This document shows, piece by piece, positions 36,388 to 46,924 of a stretch of 64,000 nt of DNA. The stretch is from assembly GCA_963669155.1 (NCBI GenBank), contig OZ022589.1:14958272-15022271 (forward strand). The letters run 5' to 3'. Numbering within the stretch: position 1 is the stretch's first letter; every line of letters starts with the position of its first letter. The notes below the pieces were generated by a model. That model was not told where the DNA came from, did no database searches, and saw only the letters and a program-made list of their open reading frames with translations. Position numbers and translations under genes: made by a program. Origin of the DNA: Arbacia lixula. Taxonomy: Eukaryota > Echinodermata > Echinoidea > Arbacioida > Arbaciidae.

Positions 36388-36790
36388 TCAGCCTACTTCC
36401 CTCCACTGCAGGAGGAAGGCCTCTTCATCAGATTTCCATTTTGATCTATCTTGAGCTGTTCTCTGCCAAACAATGCCATTTTGTGCTGTTAAATCACCCC
36501 TCCATCTTCTGTTTTGTCTCCCTCTTTTTCTGGTTCTGTGTCTAGGAATCCAGACTGTAGTTTTGTGTGTCCATTCATTGTCATACCTCCTTGCTAGAAG
36601 TCCTGAAGTGTAACACTACCCCATCGCATCCGTCCTTCTGCCGGGGCTCTAGCCCATGGTCCTAGTCAGCTCTGCTTGTTACCATATTCATTCCGATCTC
36701 GTCAGTCCTCTGAATGTTCCTCCTCTCTCAAGCCCACCAAAAAGTTGAAATTTCTTCATATCCGCTGGGTTGATTTTCTGCATGCTCTAT
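36388..36790 (-). mobile_element. 3' end of a non-LTR retrotransposon ORF2 (decayed LINE fragment)
   Basis: On the minus strand the translation reads GRQNRRWRGDL, then TAQDRSKWKSDEEAFLLQW, and stops at about 36388. This is the characteristic C-terminus of endonuclease/reverse-transcriptase LINE proteins, where a G-R-x-x-x-R-W-R-D motif is followed by AQDRxxWK. The upstream part (WTHKTTVWIP) fits the same tail but has stops and shifts. Clade assignment is uncertain; an RTE-like origin is a guess. The fragment is not functional. Confidence 0.75.
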
Positions 36791-36825
36791 CATGACCTTG
36801 ACTACTGTATCTCTTTGCAAACCGA

Positions 36826-37280
36826 GGGGGGGGGGGGGGGGGGCGGTCACCAAGCTGCTCGTAAGCTACGGACGACTTTACAAACGATCGGTGATCCCTT
36901 CTTGTGATCACTGTGAACACATAATTGCTACACTGTGAAAACACTGTGAACACACAGTTGCCACACTGTGACAACACTGTGAACACATAGTTAACTATGT
37001 GAACACACTGTGGCAACACTGTGATTGTTCCATAAGGGAATTGCGATACCACACTTTGTTCCTGTTTTAACATATTGGGAGTTAATTTCCAACAATCCTT
37101 ATACAATTTGACAAATCATGAGCTTACTTGTTAACAACAAGAATTTTCATTTATAAACATCAGATTTGAACTTAGCTGATGGGAATCAAAATAATTGAGA
37201 ATGTGATTTAGCACAAGAAGGGGTCACCAGTCGTTCGTAAAGTCGTCCGTAGCTTACGAACAGCTTGGTGAAACACCCCC
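36826..37280. mobile_element. Foldback element with nested hairpins and internal CACTGTG repeats
   Basis: About 65-bp inverted repeats lie at 36844-36908 and 37210-37280. Both contain TCGTAAGCTACGGACGAC or a close variant, and both end in CCCTTCTTGTG. Each arm is itself a hairpin, since TTCGTAA faces TTTACGAA around GCTACGGACGAC. The interior (36908-37030) repeats CACTGTGAACACA with period near 37 bp. The outer end is GGGGGTGTTTCACC on one side, but on the other it has become an uninterrupted run of 18 G (36826-36843). It lies between two minus-strand LINE fragments. Confidence 0.75.
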
Positions 37281-37650
37281 ATATCAAAAATAGATATTAT
37301 ATATATTTTTTTGTCTATAATAGGTGTCTGTCCCCGTAACAGTTCGCAGTATAACTGGAAAGGGGTGTAGCCTGGTAGCAGGATACATGAACGTACCACG
37401 CACACAAGTATGTGCACCATCTCCACCCCACGGACGAGTATTCCTTGGTCGCACACGATCTTGGCTCTGAGTCGTAATTGTTCCCATAATCGTGTACCTT
37501 CTACTTTACCCATGGGTGAAGGGCAGCAATGTGTATGAAGCGTGTTAAAAACCTCCCTGGACAAGATACGTGTTGCGGTAGGGTTTGAACCTTGAGATCA
37601 ACACAATTACATATACCTTCACATCATTTCCGACCACACCATGATCATCA
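37281..37650 (-). mobile_element. Possible tRNA-derived SINE
   Basis: On the minus strand, GGTTCAAACCC near 37580-37590 resembles the Pol III B box (GGTTCGANTCC). About 45 nt upstream lies a weak A-box-like GTGTGGTCGG. Downstream the body reads CACCCATGGGTAAAG and on to about 37281 without coding content. The position between LINE fragments and the B-box layout suggest a SINE; a tRNA fold is not evident. Confidence 0.3.
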
Positions 37651-37935
37651 CAGTGGTTGACACCCTCTTGTTCCTTAACATGCCTGCTGTCATCTTCCTC
37701 AAGTCGTTTCTTTCTCCTTATATCTCTCGTTCTACTTCCGTATCCAAGCCCACACCCTTCTGCATATGCTTAGTCCCAGATAATTGAAACCCTGTACCCT
37801 CTTGATCGCCTTATCCCGAATCTTAATAACGCCCACTACAGCCGCGCCTCCTCTAGTGCAGATGCATGTGGTCATCTTTTTCCTAATTTGTTTAATGCCT
37901 GTATCTTCATTAACTCCCCTGATCTAAAAAAATCT
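37651..37935 (-). mobile_element. Decayed LINE reverse-transcriptase fragment
   Basis: The minus-strand translation contains KRVQGFNYLGLSI, then LDTEVEREI, a stop, and NDLRKMTAGMLRNKRVSTTV. This fits the post-catalytic RT segment F-x-Y-L-G-S-x-I followed by E-V-x-x-R-I and W-x-K. Orientation and order agree with the C-terminal fragment at 36388-36790. One LINE copy may have been split by the foldback and SINE-like insertions. Multiple stops show it is dead. Confidence 0.6.
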
Positions 37936-38309
37936 CCTTTGTTTTAACCCTTTATTCACCAACGAGCCATCTTTCCACTTATAATACTCATACTATCACC
38001 ATAGGGCTGTAGAAGTCTGGCAGAATATTTAACATAGAAATAATACTAATAGACGGAATTAATAAAAACGCACATTACAATTAATCAACCTATATCGCTT
38101 TTTCTCTGCTCACATCTAAATTATGACTGGTCAAATCGTATCTCCTGTAGTACGTGGTCTTTGGATACTGAATTTCTCCCGCTAAATCACATCCGTCCGA
38201 TCAATTAATCCATTGTGTTTGGAGCCGTTAGTTATGGAAACCAAACAAGTGTGTCCAAGTTGGATTTTATCCTTGAAGTAAGTCGATCAGATGCGTCAAC
38301 ACATCAATA
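37936..38309. other. No recognisable feature
   Basis: A+T-rich sequence. Confidence 0.5.
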
Positions 38310-38792
38310 TTGATGTTGCCACAGGCTGTTAAGCTTAACCTCGTCCATAATGGAAACAAAAACGTCTTGAAAGGAGGATTCGGAAGTGACCAATGCATTC
38401 TGGGAGAAAGCTGGGTACAGTTTTTAGAGAGAGTGACGACGATCAATTCCGCTTCTTTATTTCGGGACGTTTGTGTGGACGATTTGATAGCCACATGTCG
38501 AATGTTAGCAGTGATGTGTTGGTCACCACTGTCTTTCTTCAACGCATTTGGGCACATAGTGCACTGTTCCCAAAGTACATGTGAGAATGTGTTCATTGAG
38601 AATGGGTTCATTGCTCGCAAGGCTTGTTGCCTGTTCGCCGAAACGCCAAGTTTCTCTTCCCTTTCGTCTAAGTTACTCGTGTGCGTTCGTCATGTCAAAC
38701 CGATGGCCGCGATTTGTTCGTTATTTCTTGTATTTGCATTTGAGCTGGTTCAACGAAAGATTCTAAGAGTATATGCATTATTCACGGTATGA
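38310..38792 (+). other. 160-codon open frame, unidentified
   Basis: This is the longest frame in the window that does not come from simple repeats. It starts MMLPQAVKLNLVHNGNKN, is rich in Cys, Phe and Leu toward its end, and stops at 38790-38792. Two shorter plus-strand frames and a 117-codon minus-strand frame cover the same DNA, so overall low stop density is an alternative explanation. I see no domain, signal peptide or splice site, and no recognised family. Confidence 0.15.
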
Positions 38793-39285
38793 ACGTTCAG
38801 ACGTTTCCTGATAATAATAACAGGTTTCTGCTTGTGAATAGATGCTAATTATAATCCTCAAATCACTCTTCGTTGGCATGGCTTGAGCTACTCTCTGCTC
38901 AAAGCCTCCCCGTTCAATTATAGATTCCTTCGTTATTGTGGTAAACACGCAAAATGCTAACACTGCCTTAGTCAGAAATCACACTATTCTCCATTATAGA
39001 CCTCTTTATCCTCTTATTACTATTACCGCTCTGTTGTCTTTTCTACACTCTTCCGCTATATTCTAAACCGACATATCACTTTTCCCGTTCTTTTCCTGTT
39101 AATAATTTAACTCCGCCTGCATATACCCTGTGCACCTCCCACATGCCATTACAAACATTTACGTCATCATGAAATCATTTTGTACATAATCATGATCTCT
39201 TCAGCTTATCAACTTGTTTTTAACATGTATTAGACGTTCTATACTCTATATATCTATATATGCTCCTTTCCCTTCAACCAATGCT
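38793..39285. other. No recognisable feature
   Basis: T/C-rich and A+T-rich DNA. Confidence 0.5.
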
Positions 39286-39490
39286 GCAACGCTTCCTAAT
39301 AACTTTGATGAACGTTCCCATGGCGCTACCACGCGCTTGGCAATGTGAACGCCCCGGGGCTGTGCGCGGGGAACGCGGTGTATTGCATTTCCACTTATAT
39401 ATCAAGCGCCCCGGTTCCCAACGCGCGTTATGTCATTTAGCGTTTTCGAAGTACGGCATAGACCCGGGGTCTAATCGTGACAGTCACTTA
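39286..39490. other. GC-richer patch with inverted GCGCG/CCCC blocks
   Basis: GAACGCCCCGGGGC near 39349 and AAGCGCCCCGGTTCCC near 39405 are partly inverted copies, with CGCGCG motifs around them. This may be a MITE fragment or a regulatory patch. No coding frame is convincing. Confidence 0.3.
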
Positions 39491-39599
39491 TCTTTCCTGA
39501 CGCGACCTTTTGGCAGAAAGGATTTTTTGATCGATATGGTATTTTGACACGGTGGATGTTCTTTCGAGATCAAAAAGAGGACGAGAGAGTGAATGAAAG

Positions 39600-39600
39600 A

Positions 39601-39641
<41 letters not shown>

Positions 39642-39839
39642 TGAATGAAAGAGATCGACAGTGAAGAGTAAATGGAGAGGGAGAGAGAGAGAGAGGGGGG
39701 GGGGGTAGAGGCAGACAGGCACGTAGACATAAATACAAAGAGGGAGAGAGAAGAGCGATAGATGTAGAGAACGGGAGAGAGAGAGAGAGAGAGATAGAGA
39801 GAAAGAGAGATAAAGAGAGAGAGAGAGAGAGAGGGGAGA

Positions 39840-39875
<36 letters not shown>

Positions 39876-39880
39876 AGGGA
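39600..39880. repeat. Compound (GA)n tract with G11 run
   Basis: Three GA blocks separated by GAAAGAGTGAATG-type spacers, with G11 at 39695-39705. AGAGTGAATGAAAGAG occurs on both sides of the first GA block. Confidence 0.95.
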
Positions 39881-40494
39881 GCCACAAGAGGAATGATATG
39901 AATTGAATAACGCCAAGCATTCCAAGAGTCAAAACAAAACAACTTTGATTTCATTCCTTCCCGAAAAACAACACGCCTGCATCCCAAACCATCCTATAGG
40001 AATGACAGGTAATTCATACGGTTACCACGCCCCCAATCTCAACCCCCATCCCTCCAGCCCCCGTCCACCTCACCTCCTTTGCATAAACCCCTGTCGTAAC
40101 CCATCAGATGCCCATCAGCGTAATCAAATATGTGCGGCTAAGATTTCATTCAATTTGCGACTCGCCACTCGGAAACATAAGTTTCTGCGTCGAATTCGGC
40201 GTCACTGATCAGTACTCCGGCTATCTTACGGTAAGAGCGAACGACGTATCTTGCCAGACTGCTGTGGCGTCTTCTACGCTTTGCTTTGTGTACCAAAGTG
40301 GAAGCTGCATTTACGTGCGTTGGTAAATGTCTTTGTAGACTCTTTTAGGCGCCCACTCTTGCATTTTTGCACCAGTCATACAAACAAGCACTATTGGGCT
40401 ATTTCTATTTAAAACTTTCACCGAAGAAGCTAAAGACGCGTCTCTAGACCTACGGTGTTGCCCCAAGCATGATGTGCTGAAAAGGATGGCTTTT
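39881..40494. other. No recognisable feature
   Basis: Mixed, partly C-rich sequence upstream of the LINE relic. Its 5' part may belong to the LINE, but I cannot read it. Confidence 0.4.
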
Positions 40495-40746
40495 CTGAGA
40501 TCATATTAAGCATTGAGAGTGATGTCACAAAGCTATTACTGAAAGTTATCCTGATGAGAGTAAGAGCAAATATTTGACCAGAGGTAGATAAGGTGGAGTA
40601 TGGCTTTACAGACCATGTAGGCTGTATGGGTGCTAGGAGTGCAGTGTTTGCGCTGCGTGTGCTAATTGAAAGAGCACTGCAAGTACAGACAGGTGTCTAT
40701 CTATCCACCGTAGATGCCAGCAATATAACCAAGGCACTTCAAGTTG

Positions 40747-40891
40747 TAAAGGCCACCACACACAACACGATCCGACTTTGCGACTTGCTGAATCGCAGGA
40801 CCCGGTCATTGGGCTTCTGCAAGAAGGTGACGTCACAGGACCTTACGACTGCAGAAACGTGACAAAATCGTGTCTTTTGCAATGGCCTTTA
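40747..40891 (-). mobile_element. TA-flanked MITE, copy 2, inserted in the LINE
   Basis: The left end TAAAGGCCACCACACACAAC faces the right end GGCCTTTA. The interior has AATCGCAGGACCCGGTCATT and GTGACGTCAC in the opposite orientation to copies 1 and 3. It interrupts the LINE reading frame just after the motif-A-like segment, and LINE homology resumes beyond it. The insertion is therefore younger than the LINE copy. TA at both ends fits a Tc1/mariner-type target. Confidence 0.75.
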
Positions 40892-41285
40892 GACAATAAG
40901 ATTGTGTTGCTATGTTCAGTGTGTTGGACATTGATAGGAAAGATCTTCGATTGACGAGGAACCTGCACTGTGTTAATGAAAAAAAAACTGGTATTGGGAT
41001 ATATGGGGAAACAAATTAACAGCCATATTAAATCAAACAAGGATTTTGGCGTGGCTGTGTGATGTCACTTTATGTATATCTCTCATCTTCATCTTCATTT
41101 ACATGACCATGCGTTAAATACCATGCATGGAACATGTAAAAAGTACCAACGCTGGAGGCTAGAATTTCAAGAAGTTACGATAAGCTGATGGTACTAACTT
41201 AAAACGTAGAAGCCGAATGTAAGGATGATTTGCAGGCAATGTGGCACGCGGCGATCAAGGGAAATGGGAACCCGGACCTGACCAC

Positions 41286-41955
41286 CAATCGCAAGAAGAC
41301 AGAAAGAGTGGTAGTCACAAAATAGAAATAGAAAGTTGAAACTTTCTGCTATCTTCAGTTCAGTTTATTTCACATCCATTAAATTTTTTTTTTGGAGGAT
41401 TGATTACCTCAGATGAGAACAGTGACGCATATATTTCATCCATAAAGAGACGAATCATTCTTACGAATGTCTGGAAGCATTAATACAAAATGAGAAACAT
41501 TCAAACAAACAGAAAACAAAAGTATGACTACTAAAGTTTAGGTACTGCAATAGGGAACTAAATAATACTTTATACTCAAGATTAAGGAAAAGGTAATCGG
41601 GCAGGTGGAGTTGTCAAACCAATCGTAAGAAGACGGAAAGAGTGTTAGTCACAAAGAAGAAAACTACATTTAACTATAATCTTCAGATACATGGCGAAGG
41701 GTGTAAGAAAGTTGGGATATTCCTGTACCTTGGAGAATTGATTACCACGGATGGGAAAGTGACACATACATTTCATACATATAGAGACAAATCACCTTTG
41801 CGAAGGTCTGCAACTATTCATACAAAATGAGAAATATACAAACAAAACAGAAAGTAAAGAGCGATTACAAATATTCGGGTACTGCAATAGAGGAATGCAA
41901 GGTAATTACACCCAATTGAAAAGGCAGAAATAATGGTTCCTGTGGAGAATACTTA
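41286..41955 (+). repeat. Internal tandem duplication (~335 bp) within the LINE relic
   Basis: AATCGYAAGAAGACRGAAAG occurs at 41288 and 41621. GGTACTGCAATAG recurs near 41540 and 41876, and TACAAAATGAGAAA near 41485 and 41820. The offset is 333-336 bp throughout. The two copies differ by substitutions and indels, so the duplication is not recent. Confidence 0.7.
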
Positions 41956-42010
41956 AAATATCATGGTCTGATGAAATACCAAATAAGAAAGTGATTGACA
42001 AGGCATGCAT

Positions 42011-44519
42011 CGATAGATTCTTTTTTTTTTAAATCATGAAAGAAAATAAAGATTTGATTTATAGGTGACATAATCATGATAATGAGAAGAAAAGGCACTT
42101 ACAATAGAAATATTGAGGGAAAGAAAAAAAGGAGGAGATAGCATATCACATGCATAGATGGATATGTTCAATGTAATACTGATATTAGTACCAGTACATG
42201 TAGTACACGGAAGAAGATTTATACACATGTTACGTGTTGAGCAACTTACCATAATGATAAACGGCCTGTGTTTGTTAATCTAGTGTGCACGTTTTGTAGG
42301 GAGGAAAACACATATACATTTGTATAAGGGCCGATACAAATCTAATATGCTTATACAGTGTGCACATTTCACTAGATTGTATTGATTATGCATGGTCGCA
42401 ACAAGTGAGAGACACGGACCTAATACAGCTGTTGCGCTATGTCATTTCGCGCGGCCACAGACTAATACCCAACCACTGCGAAACATGTGACTTCATTTTA
42501 CTTCACCAAATATCGATCCCATGCTGTCACACACATACGTCTGTTATTCAGCCAGGTCAAATCGGTCAGTCGGATGCTTTACACTCTTAATACGTCACAC
42601 CTGGGTTAAGATAGAGTGTGAATCTTGTGCCAAAGTAATAAAAAATAGGACGAAAATATACGACCGGCGGGCATATCAAAGGAATGCAAATCGCGTGCGA
42701 TATCCGAGGAGGACATAAATCTCACCAGCTTTTAAATATCGAATTTTGCGTATACCTTGGAAGATTTCACTGTTTGAACTAAGACCGTATTTACAACGAT
42801 TGTTTAACTTAATACATGTAATAGACCGGGACTAACTTTATGCGAGGTCAAATGACACAACATGATACATTTTTATTGATCAAATATCATTGATTTTGTC
42901 CTCTGAATCACTACGGTATATTAAGCTTGTCCACATAACGATCACAGCGAATAATTGAAATCGCCCACTGTTTTGATTCTGTGATGAAAACGAATGATTT
43001 TGTGACAAAATCAGATGATTTATTTTGCGCCCCGTGAAGTCAGTCTACGTTTTGTATGCGGTCTAAATTAAAGCACCTTTGTGATGCTGATATATGTATT
43101 GCATTTTACACGAATTCCCGTCTTTCCCCACCTTAAATTGAATATCAAAAGCCCCACCCCTATTCGATTAGTATCACTTGCACATGTACATGTTAATATT
43201 AGAATATGCGATTGACAGCGCTAGTGTTATTTCCCGTCTTCATTTCTTTGTCAAAGGATGTACACCCTTCACATACACCGCTCTTTACAAAGACTATTAT
43301 TGTATGTTGAGTTCTTTGATTTCCCCCACGTACTTTGCTCAAGCTTCCCCCCGCCGGTTTTCGCCTAACCTTTAACAGAACAAACACCGAATCACTTCTG
43401 CATGGTTGCAACCCGAGGCTTGATATTCGCTGAAAATGTTGCTGCATTATTCATAAATGGATGTTTTTCATCGAATTACTTTCAAAAGCTTGAGATTGAA
43501 CGAGCTTCACCACGCATTTCATGGCAATACAAGACATGTAGTAGTGCGGCAATACACGCCTGTTCTCTCGCCCATAATTCATCACGATTTACAATCGTCC
43601 GGGTAGAGGGCAGACTGATTATCTCTCACAGTTCGTGGAGCGTGCCAAGGGTATGTTCAGCATATTTGAGGCATGGGTGTTTAACCATTCCGTCCTTCCA
43701 TGACAGAATTGGCAGAGTAATCTTCCAATTTTCTTCGCTAGATCAAAGGAATAGTCCACCCCGACAGGTAGTTGCTTTAAGCATACTTGTTTTTTCTTCT
43801 ACAAAAGCGACGTAGGCCAACTACTGAACATTCTGGTTCTGAATCAGAAAAGAGCTCCTTAAGAAGTAGATTAGATCAGTGTATTAAAGCAGTTAGGGTA
43901 AGTTGTTTACCACTCGCTAAATTGGCAACACATACGTGATGTCTTAATTTCAGCAAGGTAATAGTTGTAGCATGAGTATGATATTGGCATTATGGGTATA
44001 TGAAAATAATGCGTAGCTTTCGGGAAAATACTAAGACGGGTTTTTAGCGATAGGTTAAAGAATTTATTTAGGTATTAAAATCTTTTCCAAGGACCAAAAT
44101 AGATATTTAGATCCCAATTGAAGGACACGCCTTACTGGCGGATATTATTTACCAAGGCTACTGTAGGACATAATCCTCGCCGGTGGAGGAGACCTTTTTT
44201 TGCGGGCGGCGAGCCACGTGACCATTAAACAGTTATTAATTACTCACTTTCATGACTGTGCTTTCGGTCGGTAATATCTGGGGAAATGAGGTGAAAAGAA
44301 TTGGACGTGGGACGACGAGTGACGTATGCCAGATTAACGCCCACTTTGTATGATTGGTGATATATTACTGGCCTGCAGGTAAGGTCCAATTGATAGGGAC
44401 AGATATGGTCACGCTAATTACCCCATCTGATTGTAGAAATGAGGAGATCAAGTGGAATTGGGAAGACATGGGGTGGATGTGCAAGGGGGGAGAGGCGTTG
44501 TAAAAGCACGGGCATGACG
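42011..44519. other. Unassigned A+T-rich DNA
   Basis: About 2.5 kb. A 137-codon plus frame at 43402-43815 is open but unrecognised. Near its end, AAAGGAATAGTCCACCCCGA (43748-43767) resembles one terminus of the 14274-14684 MITE; I found no matching second end. Confidence 0.4.
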
Positions 44520-44658
44520 GGGAGGGATAGATGGAAGGGAGTAAGAGGGAGATAGGGAGAGAGAAAATGAGGGAGAGAGAGGGAGGGAGAGAGAGAGAGG
44601 GAGAGATAGAGAGAGAGAGAAAGGGAGAGAGAGAGGGGAAAGAGATAGATAGATAAAT

Positions 44659-44709
<51 letters not shown>

Positions 44710-44730
44710 GAAAGAGATGGGGGGGGGGTA
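44520..44730. repeat. Compound (GA)n/(GATA)n tract with G10
   Basis: GA and GGGA repeats, GATA at about 44645-44672, perfect GA to about 44706, and G10 at 44719-44728. Confidence 0.95.
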
Positions 44731-45200
44731 GAGAAAGATAGAGAGTGAACGAGATGGGATGTATACGTGGGTAGGACTATATTTCGAGATAGAGGTGAGA
44801 GAATGAGACAGATGTATATATATAGACATGATATATTGCTTAATGTTGTTTACGCTTGGACTATCCAACATTTCATGCATTGCAGTTGTTGTTCTTTACT
44901 ATGGGTTATATATAAAAGTCGGTGACGTACGATTTCCCTAAATAAGAGCATCTTGGCCATTGGGATTTTGGGATTGCGTGCATATACTTAATGTGGTTAA
45001 GCAGTAGAACCTAGATTGCGCTTATAATGAAGGCGTGGAAGAATTTCTCGCAAATTGGTTGATTAATCGATTAGTTAATAGCCAATGCGGCTGTCAATCC
45101 AGTGGAGATACATTTTATCTTGTCTTTAGGGGTAAAGGACAGGCCGTGCGCACGGACGGCCTCAAATGAATGGAATCCATTACTGAATGGAAGCAGCTAC
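44731..45200. other. No recognisable feature
   Basis: Mixed sequence before the third MITE copy. Confidence 0.5.
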
Positions 45201-45367
45201 TAAAAGCCACCGCACACGTCACGAGTTTGCCACGATTCTGCAGTCGTGAGACCGTTGACAGGAAATGTGACGTCACCTTCCTGTACAAATCCAATGACCG
45301 GGTCCTGCGATTCAGCCAGTCGCAGTGTCGAACGATTGGTCGGATCGTGTCGTCTGCGGTGGCCCTG
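45201..45367 (+). mobile_element. TA-flanked MITE, copy 3
   Basis: The left end TAAAAGCCACCGCACACGTC pairs with GACGACACGATCCGACC from the right end read on the opposite strand. It shares CACGATTCTGCAGTC, TGTGACGTCAC and CAATGACCGGGTCCTGCGAT with copy 1, in the same orientation. The right TA is decayed. The 80-codon plus frame and its minus partner are incidental. Confidence 0.7.
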
Positions 45368-45559
45368 ACTCTTTCCGTGCCAGAAAAATACCTTCTGTAT
45401 CACGGGTTATGAAGGGTTCAATACTGTGATTCGCCGAAAACAGAGAGGATAGAGCGGACAAGGTTATACGAATGAATGATAAGAAACATTTCCCTCTCAC
45501 TCTTTCGCCTGCTCTTAAAATATCCATGGTCGCACACCCCATACATCCTTTTTATTTTG
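45368..45559. other. No recognisable feature
   Basis: Short mixed sequence. Confidence 0.5.
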
Positions 45560-45665
45560 TTTTTTACACTCCCGCATACACACAAATACATACATGCATA
45601 CATACACATATGCAAATACACACATCTTCATATACAATCATATAGTGCACAAACAGATATGCATA
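45560..45665. repeat. CA/CATA low-complexity tract
   Basis: Imperfect ACACAAATAC and CATACATA repeats. Confidence 0.8.
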
Positions 45666-46628
45666 CAAAGATTATACACAATCATGAGACCGACCGTCTT
45701 ATGGTAGCGTTTAAACTTTGTTCAAATTGAAACAAAATTGCTTATGAATAAAACAACTAGAGCCTGATCGTATGAAAAGGGACATCAATCATAGGCAATT
45801 TGTATGCGGAAGCCTGAGGTTTCAGACGTATGAGAAAATGATTTGCATGATGAATGTTGTGTAGATTGCTTAGTGATATAAGGTGTGTTGATTCAGCCGG
45901 CATTGACTTTTACCGTGATTCGGAATCGGGTCACTCTCACATAACCGTGAAATTGATAGTCACGACAGTGGTGGCGTGGGTGTTGAATAATAATTGCCTT
46001 TCAGCAGTAAATGTTTGCCTGACCAAAATTATAGAATAATTACGTGTTTTTATTTGGTAAATTTCACTCAAGCGATATTTAGGCCATTGTATATAGATCC
46101 GTCCTCCGAAACCCCATCAAATCTCTCGAGTGCATTTCAGCACTGATAAAAAAAAAAAAAAAAAACTGTACGCAAGATTTCACTGCAGTATCCTGCAAAC
46201 GAACCCATAACTTTCAGAGCCACGCTTAATACGGATGTTCATTTCCTTTTTTTGGGCTGTTTTTTTTTGGGTGGTTTTTTTCGCTGGCAATCTCAGTTTT
46301 CGAATAATCGGGAAGAGAGACGATTCGGCTGTGACCCAGGCAACCCATCTCTCATCCGCGATTCGGTTTCTGTCATTCGATTCATCTACGCCATTAAAAT
46401 GCAATTTATAGGTGCCTGGCTCAGCCGGAATCAAATTATAAAAAGGGATGATCGTAGTCGTGCGACCCCCTTTCTTCCTGTTGCCTTTTCTCGCTTTTCT
46501 CCTCTTTCTTAAAGTTTGTCTCGCTAGTATTGTTTTTTTTTATCTGGAGAGAGTTTAGAATGACATTATTATATGACTGGCACTTTGTTTTTAACTTCAA
46601 TGCACTGCTACGTGTACAGCTAGAATCA
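45666..46628. other. Unassigned DNA; A18 run at 46148-46165
   Basis: No supported exon. Overlapping frames at 46180-46512 on both strands are unrecognised. Confidence 0.45.
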
Positions 46629-46887
46629 CAACACACACGCACACACACACGCACACACACACACACAGAAATACACACGTACATACATACACACAGGTAC
46701 ACATATACCCACACAGAGGCACGCATGAACATAAATACATGTATTTATAAACATATATATTATATACACACACATACACACATACATACATACATACACA
46801 CACATATACACACACATACACACATACACACGCATACACACACACACACATACAAACACATACATACAGACACATACACACGCATAT

Positions 46888-46918
<31 letters not shown>

Positions 46919-46924
46919 CACACG
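46629..46924. repeat. ~295-bp (CA)n/(CATA)n microsatellite
   Basis: Long interrupted CA repeat with CATA, CGCA and TATA variants. The Thr/His and Cys/Val frames of more than 100 codons are repeat translations. Confidence 0.97.

Larger units (their letters stand above)
40495..42010 (+). mobile_element. Decayed non-LTR retrotransposon reverse transcriptase (LINE)
   Basis: In order, the translated sequence shows VTKLLLKVILMRVRA, then VEYGFTDHVG and ALRVLIERALQVQTGVYLS. A motif-A-like VDA..ITKALQVVK follows at about 40710-40750. After the MITE insertion come LDIDRKDLRLTRNL (about 40927-40969) and NFKKLR-stop-ADGTNL in place of the catalytic YADD region (about 41170). Further on are NRKKTERV, FLYLGELITTDGK and finally FLWRILKISWSDEIPN (about 41936-41983). 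The order is that of an endonuclease/RT-type LINE ORF2. Frames are broken by stops and shifts, and the catalytic motif is lost. Clade is not certain. Confidence 0.8.

Noticed and set aside
37570-37650. A functional tRNA gene
   Set aside because: Only a B-box-like motif is present. No acceptor, D or anticodon stems can be drawn, so a SINE head is the most I can support.
43748-43767. A second copy of the 14274-14684 MITE
   Set aside because: Only one terminus-like stretch is visible, with no inverted partner.
45170-45412. Overlapping frames of 80 and 67 codons
   Set aside because: They coincide with the third MITE copy, whose sequence recurs elsewhere without a conserved frame.
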